Translations under genes and position numbers: made by a program
Source of the DNA: Nitrospira sp.
GTDB lineage: Bacteria; Nitrospirota; Nitrospiria; Nitrospirales; UBA8639
DNA length: 64,000 nt
Direction: 5' to 3'
Assembly (NCBI GenBank): GCA_024760505.1
Contig: CP058931.1
Span: forward strand, 2,366,001 to 2,430,000
Notes under the pieces: model-generated
Databases searched by the model: none
Seen by the model: the letters and a program-made list of their open reading frames with translations, nothing else
Told to the model about the DNA's origin: nothing
Part shown: positions 55,998 through 64,000 of the stretch, one piece after another
Numbering within the stretch: the stretch's first letter is position 1
How the letters are laid out: each line of letters starts with the position of its first letter

Positions 55998-56467
55998 AAC
56001 GTCTTCATATTCATATTGGAGTCGAGCAGTTGGAAGAAGCCATCGGGTTTTACAGCAAGTTGTTCGGGGCCGAACCGGTTAAACGTAAAACGGACTATGC
56101 CAAATGGATGCTCGAAGATCCCCGCGTCAATCTGGCTATCTCTACGAGGACATCCACGAAAGGCGTGGATCACCTGGGCATTCAGGTTGAGGAGGGACAG
56201 GAGTTGGATGAGATCAGACAACGATTTCTAGCCGGGAATCTGCCGGTGGCTGATGAAGGCGAGACCCTTTGCTGTTATGCCAAATCGGATAAATCCTGGG
56301 TAGTGGATCCTGCCGGAGTTCCGTGGGAAGCCTATCGCACGATGGAAGACGCCGAAATCTTTTCAACCCATTCGGCGGACAGGGAAACCGCCTGTTGCGC
56401 ACCGGCGGTCCCTGCGAGTGCCGAGACGAACATACCGGTAGAGGAATCCAGTGGTTGTTGTAGCTAA
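55994..56467 (+). CDS. arsI: ArsI/CadI-type vicinal-oxygen-chelate protein
   Basis: The 157-residue glyoxalase-fold protein starts KRLHIHIGVEQLEEAIGFYSKLFG and has KGVDHLGIQVEEG with its His/Glu ligands. The Cys pairs in ETLCCYAK and the C-terminal ETACCAPAV and SSGCCS resemble ArsI, a C-As lyase, and CadI-like proteins. It has AAGGAGG upstream and is translationally coupled to arsR and arsC. Confidence 0.82.
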   Translation: MKRLHIHIGVEQLEEAIGFYSKLFGAEPVKRKTDYAKWMLEDPRVNLAISTRTSTKGVDHLGIQVEEGQELDEIRQRFLAGNLPVADEGETLCCYAKSDKSWVVDPAGVPWEAYRTMEDAEIFSTHSADRETACCAPAVPASAETNIPVEESSGCCS

Positions 56468-56889
56468 TGTCTGTTGAGCCAATAAAAGTCCTGGTTCTCT
56501 GCACAGGTAATTCGTGCCGCTCGATTATGGCCGAAGCCCTCATTAACCATATGGGCCAAGGACGATTCCGGGCGTGGAGTGCAGGAAGTCACCCGGCCGG
56601 ATACGTCCATCCGGGTTCCGTCTCGACCTTGAAACGGCATGGAATTGATCCGGGCCAGCCGTACAGTAAATCGTGGGATGATATGATTGCACAGCCTTTT
56701 GACCTGGTCATCACGGTCTGCGATCAAGCGGCCGAAGAAGTCTGCCCGATCTTTTCCGGCCAACCCCGAAAGCTGCATTGGAGTATACCCGATCCCGGGA
56801 GAGTGATAGGCACAGAAGACCAGATCAACGCGGCCTTTGACCGGACCTTTTTCCTGCTCAAAACAAGAATCGAAGAGGCACTGGCATGA
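56467..56889 (+). CDS. arsC: Arsenate reductase, thioredoxin-type (low-molecular-weight phosphatase fold)
   Basis: The 140-residue protein starts KVLVLCTGNSCRSIMAEALI, the P-loop CxxNSCRS that binds arsenate, with SWDDMIAQPFDLVITVCDQAAEEVCP providing further Cys residues. It reduces arsenate to arsenite. The start overlaps the previous stop (TAATG). Confidence 0.93.
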   Translation: MSVEPIKVLVLCTGNSCRSIMAEALINHMGQGRFRAWSAGSHPAGYVHPGSVSTLKRHGIDPGQPYSKSWDDMIAQPFDLVITVCDQAAEEVCPIFSGQPRKLHWSIPDPGRVIGTEDQINAAFDRTFFLLKTRIEEALA

Positions 56890-57956
56890 CCGCGTCTGCC
56901 CCACGGCGTTTATCATTTCTCGACCGCTATCTCACGGGGTGGATCCTCCTGGCCATGGCGGCCGGCGTCACGATCGGCTCGGTCTTCACCGGGGCACCGG
57001 CATTCGTGAACAGCCTCTCGCTTGGAACCACCAATATTCCTATCGCTATTGGCCTCATGCTCATGATGTATCCCCCGCTGGCCCGTGTGAAGTATGAGGA
57101 GCTGCCCTTGATCTTTGGCGATTGGAAGATTCTCCTCCTGTCACTCGTCCAAAACTGGGTCATCGGCCCCTTGCTCATGTTTGGCCTTGCCGTCATGTTT
57201 CTCCACGATTCGCCGGAATATCTGACCGGGCTCATCCTCATTGGTTTGGCCCGCTGCATTGCCATGGTGCTGGTTTGGAATCAACTCGCCGAAGGCGACA
57301 ACCAATATGTAGCAGCCCTGGTGGCCTTCAACAGCCTCTTTCAATTGATCTTCTTCAGTGGATTGGCCTGGTTCTATTTGGATATCCTGCCGGCGGTATT
57401 AGGTCTGGCTGTGGAAGTCGTCGACGTCAGCTTTCAGACCATTGCCGAAAGTGTCTTCATCTATCTGGGTATTCCCTTTGTGTTCGGATTCCTCTCCCGC
57501 TGGATCGGGATCAGGCGAAAGGGCCGCGAGTGGTATGAACAGTGGTTTCTGCCGAAAATTGCTCCTCTCACGCTGATGGCACTGCTGTTCACCATCTTTG
57601 CCATGTTTACGCTCAAGGGCGACATGGTGCTCCGTCTGCCGGGAGATGTGGCACGCATTGCCCTGCCACTCATCCTCTACTTCGTCCTCATGTTTCTCGT
57701 CAGCTTTAGCATGGGCAAACTCATCGGGGCCGATTATGGCAAAACCACGGCCACCTCGTTCACGGCAGCCAGCAATAACTTTGAACTGGCTATCGCTGTG
57801 GCCATCGCGGCATTCGGCCTGGGATCGTCCGTGGCGTTTGCCACCGTCATCGGGCCATTAGTCGAAGTGCCGGTACTCTTAGCACTCGTCCATGTCGCCC
57901 TCTGGTTGAAAACGAAATGGTTTGCCAGAGACCCGGCATCCATTCCCCTTACCTGA
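56886..57956 (+). CDS. acr3: Arsenite efflux transporter, ACR3 type
   Basis: The 356-residue, about 10-helix transporter matches ACR3: LDRYLTGWILLAMAAG, MMYPPLARVKYEELP, IGLARCIAMVLVWNQLAEG (helix 4 Cys-Ile) and SNNFELAIAVAIAAFG. It exports arsenite made by ArsC. It overlaps arsC by ATGA, so arsR-arsI-arsC-acr3 forms one tightly coupled operon. Confidence 0.93.
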   Translation: MTASAPRRLSFLDRYLTGWILLAMAAGVTIGSVFTGAPAFVNSLSLGTTNIPIAIGLMLMMYPPLARVKYEELPLIFGDWKILLLSLVQNWVIGPLLMFGLAVMFLHDSPEYLTGLILIGLARCIAMVLVWNQLAEGDNQYVAALVAFNSLFQLIFFSGLAWFYLDILPAVLGLAVEVVDVSFQTIAESVFIYLGIPFVFGFLSRWIGIRRKGREWYEQWFLPKIAPLTLMALLFTIFAMFTLKGDMVLRLPGDVARIALPLILYFVLMFLVSFSMGKLIGADYGKTTATSFTAASNNFELAIAVAIAAFGLGSSVAFATVIGPLVEVPVLLALVHVALWLKTKWFARDPASIPLT

Positions 57957-58079
57957 CCCGTCAAGCCCATCCCGTCTGTCCGGTCGATTGTTGATTGCCT
58001 AATATTTCCAGACATGCCAACATATGCACATAAGATTCCGGAATGCGTCATCGGGAATAATTCAAAGAGGAGAGCCATT

Positions 58080-59105
58080 GTGTATCGTCTACATGGAACA
58101 AGCAGTATCATGATCGGGCTCATCATCCTGCTGGTCCTTTCCGGATGCACCAATCATCCCACGAAAGCCGAAGCCGCCTCCCTCAAGCAGGTGGAAATTA
58201 AAGAATGGCAGGTGCCTTGGGACCAGACGAGACCGCGTGATCCGTATGTGGATCAAGAGCAACACGTGTGGTTCGTGGGGCAGGGGGGTGATTACATTGC
58301 CGTGCTTGACCCTGAGCTCGGGCAGTTTCACCAATTCAAACTGGATCCCGGGACCGGTCCGCACAATCTGATTGTGGATAAGGGAGGTCAGGTCTGGTAT
58401 GCCGGAAATCGTGCAGCCCACATCGGTAAACTAGATCCGTCCACCGGCAAGATCATTAAATATCCCATGCCCGATCCAAAAGCCCACGATCCGCATACTC
58501 TGGTGTTTGGCCATGATCGGGACATCTGGTTTACGGTACAACAAGGGAATTTCTTGGGGCATCTCGATATGGCCACCGGAACGATTCAACTCATGCCGCT
58601 CCCAACTGCACAGGCTCGCCCCTATGGCATGGTCCTTGATCTCACCCACTCCCCATGGTTTACAGAATTCGGTACCAACAAGTTGGGGACGGTAGATCGG
58701 GCGACAAAGACCGTTCGAGAATTTGCGCTCTCACGCACCGAAACACGACCACGACGACTGGCGGTGACCTCGGACGGTGTCATTTGGTATGTGGATTATG
58801 CCGAAGGGTACCTTGGATCCTACAATTCCAAAACAGGCGACATTCAGGAATGGCTGGCGCCGGGAGAAGCCGATGCCAAACCATACGGGATGACCGTCGA
58901 TGACCAGGACCGGGTGTGGTTTGTGGAAACCGGCGCGCATCCTAATCGCCTCGTCGGATTCGATACACGAACCCACACGTTCATGAGTCTGACCGATATC
59001 CCCAGCGGTGGCGGAAGCGTCCGTCATATGGTCTATCATCAACCAACCAAAACCATTTGGTTCGGCACGGATGCCAACACCATCGGTCGTGCCAAAATCC
59101 CCTAG
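58080..59105 (+). CDS. Vgb-like beta-propeller lipoprotein
   Basis: A lipoprotein signal (MIGLIILLVLSGCTN) leads to about six blades with HVWFVGQGGDYIAVLDP, DIWFTVQQGNF and GVIWYVDYAEGYL. These W-F repeats match streptogramin (virginiamycin B) lyase-like propellers. The catalytic His pair of true Vgb is not clearly visible, so lyase activity is doubtful. The GTG start at 58080 has AAAGAGGAG upstream. It follows the arsenic operon, with no proven link. Confidence 0.75.
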   Translation: MYRLHGTSSIMIGLIILLVLSGCTNHPTKAEAASLKQVEIKEWQVPWDQTRPRDPYVDQEQHVWFVGQGGDYIAVLDPELGQFHQFKLDPGTGPHNLIVDKGGQVWYAGNRAAHIGKLDPSTGKIIKYPMPDPKAHDPHTLVFGHDRDIWFTVQQGNFLGHLDMATGTIQLMPLPTAQARPYGMVLDLTHSPWFTEFGTNKLGTVDRATKTVREFALSRTETRPRRLAVTSDGVIWYVDYAEGYLGSYNSKTGDIQEWLAPGEADAKPYGMTVDDQDRVWFVETGAHPNRLVGFDTRTHTFMSLTDIPSGGGSVRHMVYHQPTKTIWFGTDANTIGRAKIP

Positions 59106-59125
59106 AATCTCCTCCTTGGCCCTCC

Positions 59126-59470
59126 TGTCATTTCGACCAGAGGGAGAAATCCTTTCTATGGCACATACCTACTATGTCTATGTTCTGACCAATTGGAACA
59201 ACAATGTCATGTATGTAGGAATGACCAACAACTTAGAACGCAGAATGTTCGAACATAAGAAGAAACTTGTGAAAGGGGTTACCCAAAAATACAACATAAA
59301 CAAACTCGTGTATTTTGAAGAACCTCAAGAAGTGAATGCAGCCATCATGCGAGAAAAAGAAATAAAAAATGGAGGAGAGAGAAAAAGGACGCCTTAGTAA
59401 ACGGCGAAAATCCACAATGGAAGGATTTACGTCTCGAATTTCAGGATTCCTCACTTTGTTCGGAATGACA
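59126..59470 (+). mobile_element. GIY-YIG gene enclosed by 28-bp inverted repeats
   Basis: Left repeat (59126-59153) and right repeat (59443-59470) are inverted copies identical at 23 of 28 positions, both reading TGTCATTYCGAMCARAG. They enclose only the GIY-YIG gene, whose expected stop at 59468 lies inside the right repeat. This looks like a self-contained small mobile unit of about 345 bases. Confidence 0.7.
59158..59397 (+). pseudogene. GIY-YIG endonuclease, frameshifted near its end
   Basis: The 79-residue reading (YYVYVLTNWNNNVMYVGMTNNLERRMFEHKKK) carries the GIY-YIG-type motifs YVYVLT and MYVGMT, and an Arg/Glu region (EVNAAIMREKEI). The sequence then loses the family tail. Adding one A to the run at 59364-59369 restores KKWRREKKDALVNGENPQWKDL, the usual ending, and a stop at 59468. 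The gene may be an indel mutant or rely on slippage. Confidence 0.75.
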
Positions 59471-59609
59471 ATCTTGAGTGTGAGTTCAAATCATGAACAC
59501 TCATTCCTATCATTCATTCTTGTCTTATTCTATTTTGAAAAAAATGATAAGGTGGAGCAGCATCATTAAGAGAGCAATGAAGGGTAACCGCATTAAATAA
59601 GGAGTCTTC

Positions 59610-61316
59610 ATGTTCATGAAGCGATATTCGTCGAAATATGTGTCGAGACGATCCTGTCTCCGGTACCTCCTCATCGCCATTTTCGTCATGGCACTTCCAC
59701 AGTTAACCCTTGGCGAGATGGACGACGTGTCGGCTTCATCGGAGCGGAATGCGGCATTAGGCCAATTGGGAAGCATTGAATTTCCCGCATCCGGGTCCAG
59801 GGAAGCCCATCCCCATTTCCTAAGGGGCGTCGCGGCACTGCATTCGTTCTGGTACGAAGAAGCCATCGATGCTTTTCGTCGAGCGACCACGATTGATCCA
59901 AATTTTGTGATGGGATATTGGGGTGAAGCGATGGCGAATAACCATCCCGTCTGGCAGGAAGAAAATGTGGAGGCGGCACGGGCGGCGCTGGGGAAAGTTT
60001 CCGATACGGCGCCGGCAACGGTTAGAGAGCGTCAGTATCTCCAGGCCGTGAACACGTTATTTGGGGAGGGAGACAAGTTTGCCCGCGATCAGGCATATGC
60101 GGCGCGCATGGAAAGCCTTGCCAGCGAGTATCCCGAAGATTTGGAAGCCACTTGCTTGTATGCTCTGTCCCTGCTCGGGTTAGCCGTCCACTATGATGAG
60201 AAGCCATATCTTCAGGAGAAATATCGCGTCCAGGCTGGTGCCTTGGCCTTGGGGGTGTATGGAGTAAATCCCAATCATCCGTGCGCCGCGCATTACACCA
60301 TTCATGCCTTTGACGATCCGATCCACGCCATCCTGGCCCTTCCTCAAGCCCGTCGCTATGCCCAGATCGCTCCCGAAGCGCATCATGCGCAACATATGCC
60401 CGCCCATATATTTGTTCAACTGGGCATGTGGGACCAGGCAGCGGCCTCCAACAAAGCCGGTTGGAAAATTTCACAGGCATGGGTCAAGGACAAGCAGTTG
60501 CCATTATCCCTTCAGGATTATCACAGCCTGTACTGGTTGCAGTATGCCTACCTCCAACAAGGCCGATACAACGCCGCTGCCGCCCTGATATTGGAGAAGC
60601 AACAGGATATGGCGCAATCGTCATCCGGCGAACAGACACAGGTCCTTGGCTATGACCGCAAAGTCAGCCGGAATTACGATCAGATGGTGGCCGCCTTTAT
60701 TATAGAAACCGAACGATGGGAGCTAGCGGATCAAGCTTGGAATGTGAATGACCATCGCTTTGGTGACGAGTCGCCATCCATGTCCGTCTATATACGGGAA
60801 TTCGCGCAGAGCATGGCAAAGCTGAGAAATCAATCAGTTGCTCTCCAGGTACACCCGGGGGTAAGTCCTCCGGTCCCGGAACCTTCCACGGAATCATCTG
60901 ATCCAATCACTTCACAAATCTGGAATTTGCAAATCGCAGGGTTGAAACATCTCATCAACGGCGACTATTCAGATGCTATTCGTATGCTTGATCGGGCCAC
61001 CGACCTGGAAGAATCCCTCCCGCCTCCTTCCGGACCACCCGATCTTATCAAGCCCTCCCATGAACTGTATGGCGAGTTACTGTTGGGCATCGACCGGCCG
61101 AAAGAGGCGCAACAACAATTTGAACAATCGCTGTTAAGACATCCCAATCGGGCACGTTCACTTCTGGGTCTGGCACGGGCGGCAGCACAAATGGGCCATA
61201 TCCAGGCGACTCGGCAAGCCTATAGCAATTTTCTAAACATATGGAATCAGGCTGACTCAGATCTTCCTGAGGTGAACGAAGCGAAACAGTTCAATCAAAA
61301 TGCTCCCCACGAATAA
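59610..61316 (+). CDS. Secreted TPR-repeat protein
   Basis: The 568-residue protein has a signal peptide (LRYLLIAIFVMALPQLTLG) and TPR-like helices at the start (HFLRGVAALHSFWYEEAIDAFRRATTIDPNF) and end (ELYGELLLGIDRPKEAQQQFEQSLLRHP). In the middle, HAFDDPIHAILALPQARRYAQIAPEAHHAQHMPAHIF is His-rich. AAGGAG precedes the ATG by 5 bases. Likely periplasmic; partner unknown. Confidence 0.82.
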   Translation: MFMKRYSSKYVSRRSCLRYLLIAIFVMALPQLTLGEMDDVSASSERNAALGQLGSIEFPASGSREAHPHFLRGVAALHSFWYEEAIDAFRRATTIDPNFVMGYWGEAMANNHPVWQEENVEAARAALGKVSDTAPATVRERQYLQAVNTLFGEGDKFARDQAYAARMESLASEYPEDLEATCLYALSLLGLAVHYDEKPYLQEKYRVQAGALALGVYGVNPNHPCAAHYTIHAFDDPIHAILALPQARRYAQIAPEAHHAQHMPAHIFVQLGMWDQAAASNKAGWKISQAWVKDKQLPLSLQDYHSLYWLQYAYLQQGRYNAAAALILEKQQDMAQSSSGEQTQVLGYDRKVSRNYDQMVAAFIIETERWELADQAWNVNDHRFGDESPSMSVYIREFAQSMAKLRNQSVALQVHPGVSPPVPEPSTESSDPITSQIWNLQIAGLKHLINGDYSDAIRMLDRATDLEESLPPPSGPPDLIKPSHELYGELLLGIDRPKEAQQQFEQSLLRHPNRARSLLGLARAAAQMGHIQATRQAYSNFLNIWNQADSDLPEVNEAKQFNQNAPHE

Positions 61317-61638
61317 AAATGAATATCCCTTTTTGGCAAAGAGAGGCTATAAGGAATGTGTCGGTTGTGATGATTCTCTGAATGTTTTCTTAGTCGTCAG
61401 TTAGAAGAAGCTGTAAGCTGAGTTTGGAGCTGAATTGTATGCCATCCTTTTCTCTGGCCTTCACAATGCTTTTAAGAGTATCCTCTAGAATAGATTTTTG
61501 GTCTACAGGCCTCTTATATTAAAAGACCCAACGAAACTGCTCAGAGTTTGTCTGTATTATTTCTTTTGTTGCGCTTTTGAAAAGTGTGCAAACTTTGGAA
61601 TGAAATTGTAGAATGCAAATTAATTATTAAAAATCTGA
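61317..61638 (+). other. AT-rich intergenic region, no gene seen
   Basis: These 322 bases are AT-rich compared with the genes to the left. It probably holds the promoter of the three-gene operon; no ribosome-binding site precedes its first ATG. Confidence 0.5.
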
Positions 61639-62448
61639 ATGAGTAAGAGAACCTCGGTGAGTCTTAAAAAATTAAAAGCATCAAAACAGGTAGTTCGCAC
61701 TTCTGGCAGAGGTGAAGAGTACCGGCATTACTCCAAAGCTCCTCTCACGGAGGCAGTTCTGGATATTAGAGTTGAATTGCTAAGCGAAATAACACTTCAG
61801 GAATTAGCAAAAGTTCAGTCTGGGCAAGAAAAACAATACCCCAAAAAAGACGAAAGCTTGCTTGTTGTTGGGCAAATGTCCATGGGATCGCAAGTTAGTG
61901 CTTCTGCTAGTCAAACTCCCAATGGGTATCGTTTCACTAGCCAAGACAATAGGCAGATTTTTCAGGCAAGAATTGACGGGTTTACATTTAGTCGCCTTGC
62001 TCCCTATGAGACTTGGGATTCTTTTCGAGATGAGGCTCGTCGATTATGGGAGTTGTATCGCCCTATAGCTAAACCCAAAAATATTACACGCCTTGCCCTC
62101 AGATATATTAATAAGCTGGATCTCCCTCTGCCTCTTGGAGATTTTAAGGATTATCTAAGAACAGTTCCGGAAATTTCTCCTGACATGACACAAGGGTTAA
62201 GCGGGTACTTTATGCAATTGCAGTTACCACAAGCCGATTTAGATGCGCTCCTGGTATTAAATCAAACACTCATTCCTCCGCCAGAACCCAGTATTGTCTC
62301 TGTTGTCTTGGATTTTGACTTATTTTGCAAAGACAATGTTCCCAACGAAGATCAAGATATTTGGAAACGTTTTGAGGTTCTACGAAAAAGAAAAAATAAA
62401 GTTTTTGAGGCCTGTATAACAGATAAAACCAGGAGGTTGATCACCTAA
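61639..62448 (+). CDS. TIGR04255-family protein
   Basis: The 269 residues match the sporadic TIGR04255 family: HYSKAPLTEAVLDIRVELL near 30, GFTFSRLAPYETWDSFRDEARRLWELYRPIA near 112, ITRLALRYINKLDLPLP and a final FEACITDKTRRLI. No catalytic motif is known and function is not established. The coding sequence is AT-rich and unlike its neighbours. It overlaps the next gene by TAATG. No Shine-Dalgarno is seen, so translation may be leaderless or weak. Confidence 0.82.
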   Translation: MSKRTSVSLKKLKASKQVVRTSGRGEEYRHYSKAPLTEAVLDIRVELLSEITLQELAKVQSGQEKQYPKKDESLLVVGQMSMGSQVSASASQTPNGYRFTSQDNRQIFQARIDGFTFSRLAPYETWDSFRDEARRLWELYRPIAKPKNITRLALRYINKLDLPLPLGDFKDYLRTVPEISPDMTQGLSGYFMQLQLPQADLDALLVLNQTLIPPPEPSIVSVVLDFDLFCKDNVPNEDQDIWKRFEVLRKRKNKVFEACITDKTRRLIT

Positions 62449-62741
62449 TGCCTACCCTGATGATTCCACAACCAAGGAATTTTCCTCTTTATCAACCCCT
62501 GACATCGGATTCAATAACCCGTCCTCCATTACATGGCTCCGCCGGACAAGAACTAGTACGCTTGGAAGAAAAACTTTTGGAATATTGGAAAATCAGTTGT
62601 GAGCAAATCCATATCCTTCGCGAAGCTCACGAAACAATTAATTATCAGGCTATGCTCTCTAAGAAGACGTTTATAGTCCCGATTCGCTATTACCTTCGTG
62701 GTCGAGGCGAGCCTCTTGCCTATCAAGTCGACGACAAATAA
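62448..62741 (+). CDS. Small hypothetical protein, operon partner
   Basis: The 97 residues begin MPTLMIPQPRNFPLYQPL and include a helix-rich segment (GQELVRLEEKLLEYWKI, IHILREAHETINYQAML) and a basic end. No family is recognised. Both ends overlap neighbouring genes by one base (TAATG), so all three are translated together. Confidence 0.7.
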   Translation: MPTLMIPQPRNFPLYQPLTSDSITRPPLHGSAGQELVRLEEKLLEYWKISCEQIHILREAHETINYQAMLSKKTFIVPIRYYLRGRGEPLAYQVDDK

Positions 62742-63259
62742 TGATTGAGCCATTCTGGGACCAGATCGATGGTTCATCTCTCAGACAAGGCGATTATTTG
62801 CCTGATTGCTATGTCCCTATATTTCTTGATCCAGTTGTTGGGCCAGACCCTCAGAATGTTCCCATAGATGTTTTTAACCTGATTGTTATCACACAAAGTT
62901 GCGATCTTGAGCAAAGCAAAGTCCGCCTTGTGGCTGTGTGCCCCATTTTTTCCATTGAGGATTTCGAGAAAAGAAATCCCGAGTTCAAGAAAAAAGGTAG
63001 GTGGAATGAAGTTCGGAAAGGAAGGTTGGAAGGGCTTCACATGCTTGGCGCACAAAATAATCCCACAAATAATCGAGAAGCTTTTGTCGTGGATTTTCGA
63101 GAAATCTATAGTCTTCCCTTTGAGTATTTAGTCAAACATGCCGGAGAATTAAACTCTCGTTGGAGGTTGAAATCTCCCTTTCTTGAACATTTCTCTCAAG
63201 CATTTGCACGCTTCTTCATGCGGGTTGGGCTACCATCTACCATTCCAGAATTTCAATGA
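62741..63259 (+). CDS. Hypothetical protein with an ITQSCDL motif
   Basis: The 172 residues contain NLIVITQSCDLEQSKVRLVAVCP, a motif found in uncharacterised proteins of accessory loci, followed by charged, helical stretches (KKGRWNEVRKGRLEGLHML). No signal peptide. I offer no function. It is the third gene of the TIGR04255 operon. Confidence 0.65.
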   Translation: MIEPFWDQIDGSSLRQGDYLPDCYVPIFLDPVVGPDPQNVPIDVFNLIVITQSCDLEQSKVRLVAVCPIFSIEDFEKRNPEFKKKGRWNEVRKGRLEGLHMLGAQNNPTNNREAFVVDFREIYSLPFEYLVKHAGELNSRWRLKSPFLEHFSQAFARFFMRVGLPSTIPEFQ

Positions 63260-63510
63260 ACAATTTACCTCCCCAAAATCACGAGATAGACAGAGAAAGA
63301 AATTAACCGTATGCCTGTTGAGGTTTCCTGTGCGGAACTCCATTGTTCTAGGGTATCGGAGTGCCGGCAGAGGCCCTCATTATGAATTTAGAAGTTGGGC
63401 TCAATAACCCATTCATCTGGCTGCCTGCTAAATATGATGGATCAATCACCTCGATCTTAATTCATTGCGATTGTCATCGCTTTGCCCTCTGGATTGAGGT
63501 ATGATTCTCT

Positions 63511-64000
63511 ATGGTGATGAAACGACTTTCTCTTACACTCCCTTTCCTGTGTGGAATCCTTTTTCTTATCGGATGCACTTCTCTTCCGGCTTTGTCTGTC
63601 CAGCCTGAATCGCCGGAAGTTCTGCTGGTTAATATCACTCCGTTAAACGCCACGATGTTTGAACAACGCTTGCAAGTCGACTTGCGCGTTCGGAATCCCA
63701 ATGATTTTGATCTAGAGGTCACCGGCCTTGACTTTACTCTGCACCTCAATGATCAACGACTCGCCCGTGGCCTGACAAATAAGACCTCGACCATTCCGAG
63801 GCTGGGGAATGCCGTCATTTCCGTTGAGACCACGACCTCCACACTCGATGTAATACGACACCTCCTAAAGCTCTCCCAACGGCAGGAAGTCTCCTATCAG
63901 GTCGACGGTTTCCTATATGTACAAGGAGCCCGCTTACCCTTTGAAAACAAGGGGGTGTTGCTTGACACCAACGAAATTTCCGGCTCATCTCCTGGTTCAT
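63511..64000 (+). CDS. LEA14-like (water-stress) lipoprotein, 3' truncated by window
   Basis: The 163 visible residues start with a lipoprotein signal (LTLPFLCGILFLIGCTS) and an LEA14/WHy-type domain (EVLLVNITPLNATMFEQRLQVDLRVRNPNDFDLEVTGLDFTL). Such beta-sandwich proteins are linked to desiccation tolerance in other organisms. An ATG at 63517 is a second possible start. The gene runs off the window. Confidence 0.82.
   Translation, partial: MVMKRLSLTLPFLCGILFLIGCTSLPALSVQPESPEVLLVNITPLNATMFEQRLQVDLRVRNPNDFDLEVTGLDFTLHLNDQRLARGLTNKTSTIPRLGNAVISVETTTSTLDVIRHLLKLSQRQEVSYQVDGFLYVQGARLPFENKGVLLDTNEISGSSPGS

Noticed and set aside
1..64000. CRISPR arrays, tRNA and rRNA genes
   Set aside because: No regularly spaced repeats, cloverleaf-like segments or rRNA-like stretches were noticed when reading the window; a tRNAscan-SE or Infernal run was not possible.

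Overview
The window is a bacterial chromosome segment. The most likely source is a member of the Nitrospirota, close to Nitrospira. This is an inference from gene mix: a receiver protein with a DUF2934 tail, an archaeal-type S-adenosylmethionine synthetase, phosphoketolase, Mla-type lipid transport, many small c-type cytochromes and a two-gene SufC/SufB module. No rRNA or tRNA gene was seen to confirm it.

Layout. 1-10.4 kb: end of an unidentified gene with a strong terminator, two tiny secreted or membrane peptides, a receiver/DUF2934 protein, 4-alpha-glucanotransferase (malQ), a two-domain universal stress protein, a P-type cation ATPase, phosphoketolase and an Rnk/GreA-like protein. 10.8-25 kb: a GH13 glucan enzyme, an FmdB-type zinc ribbon, a Lon-like protease, a cytochrome c, a CBS protein, Hsp20, an MlaC-like protein, S-adenosylmethionine synthetase, an amino-acid permease coupled to an exported isoaspartyl methyltransferase, a second GH13 enzyme and a stress protein. 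Together these suggest alpha-glucan storage and use, heterofermentative-type carbon cleavage and protein repair.

24.8-34.8 kb is accessory DNA. It has an unknown six-hairpin-like protein whose 3' end is duplicated 1 kb away behind a DUF4160/DUF2442 pair, a methyltransferase/erythromycin-esterase fusion, an anchored hydrolase, a beta-barrel protein, hicB with a damaged hicA, and three direct copies of a dispersed hairpin-rich repeat.

34.8-39.5 kb looks like an integron-type cassette array without a visible integrase. All genes lie on the minus strand: an ApeA-like HEPN protein, vapBC, a second HEPN-like protein and a SIR2-like protein. Three attC-like palindromes follow the stop codons, and a duplicated 228-bp leader carrying a promoter ends in an integron core sequence in front of each HEPN gene. 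This is the strongest candidate for an undescribed system. A MITE-like element lies just beyond it.

40-64 kb returns to chromosomal functions: a glutaredoxin/CcdA-like fusion, an orphan histidine kinase, a 1419-residue acyl-CoA dehydratase activase, sufC with a sufB interrupted by an amber codon, a PolX-like helix-hairpin-helix protein, an mlaEFD/lipoprotein operon, a cytochrome c, an arsenic operon (arsR, arsI-like, arsC, acr3), a Vgb-like lipoprotein, a GIY-YIG gene inside a pair of inverted repeats, a TPR protein, an AT-rich three-gene operon led by a TIGR04255 protein (a second candidate novel system) and the start of a LEA14-like lipoprotein.
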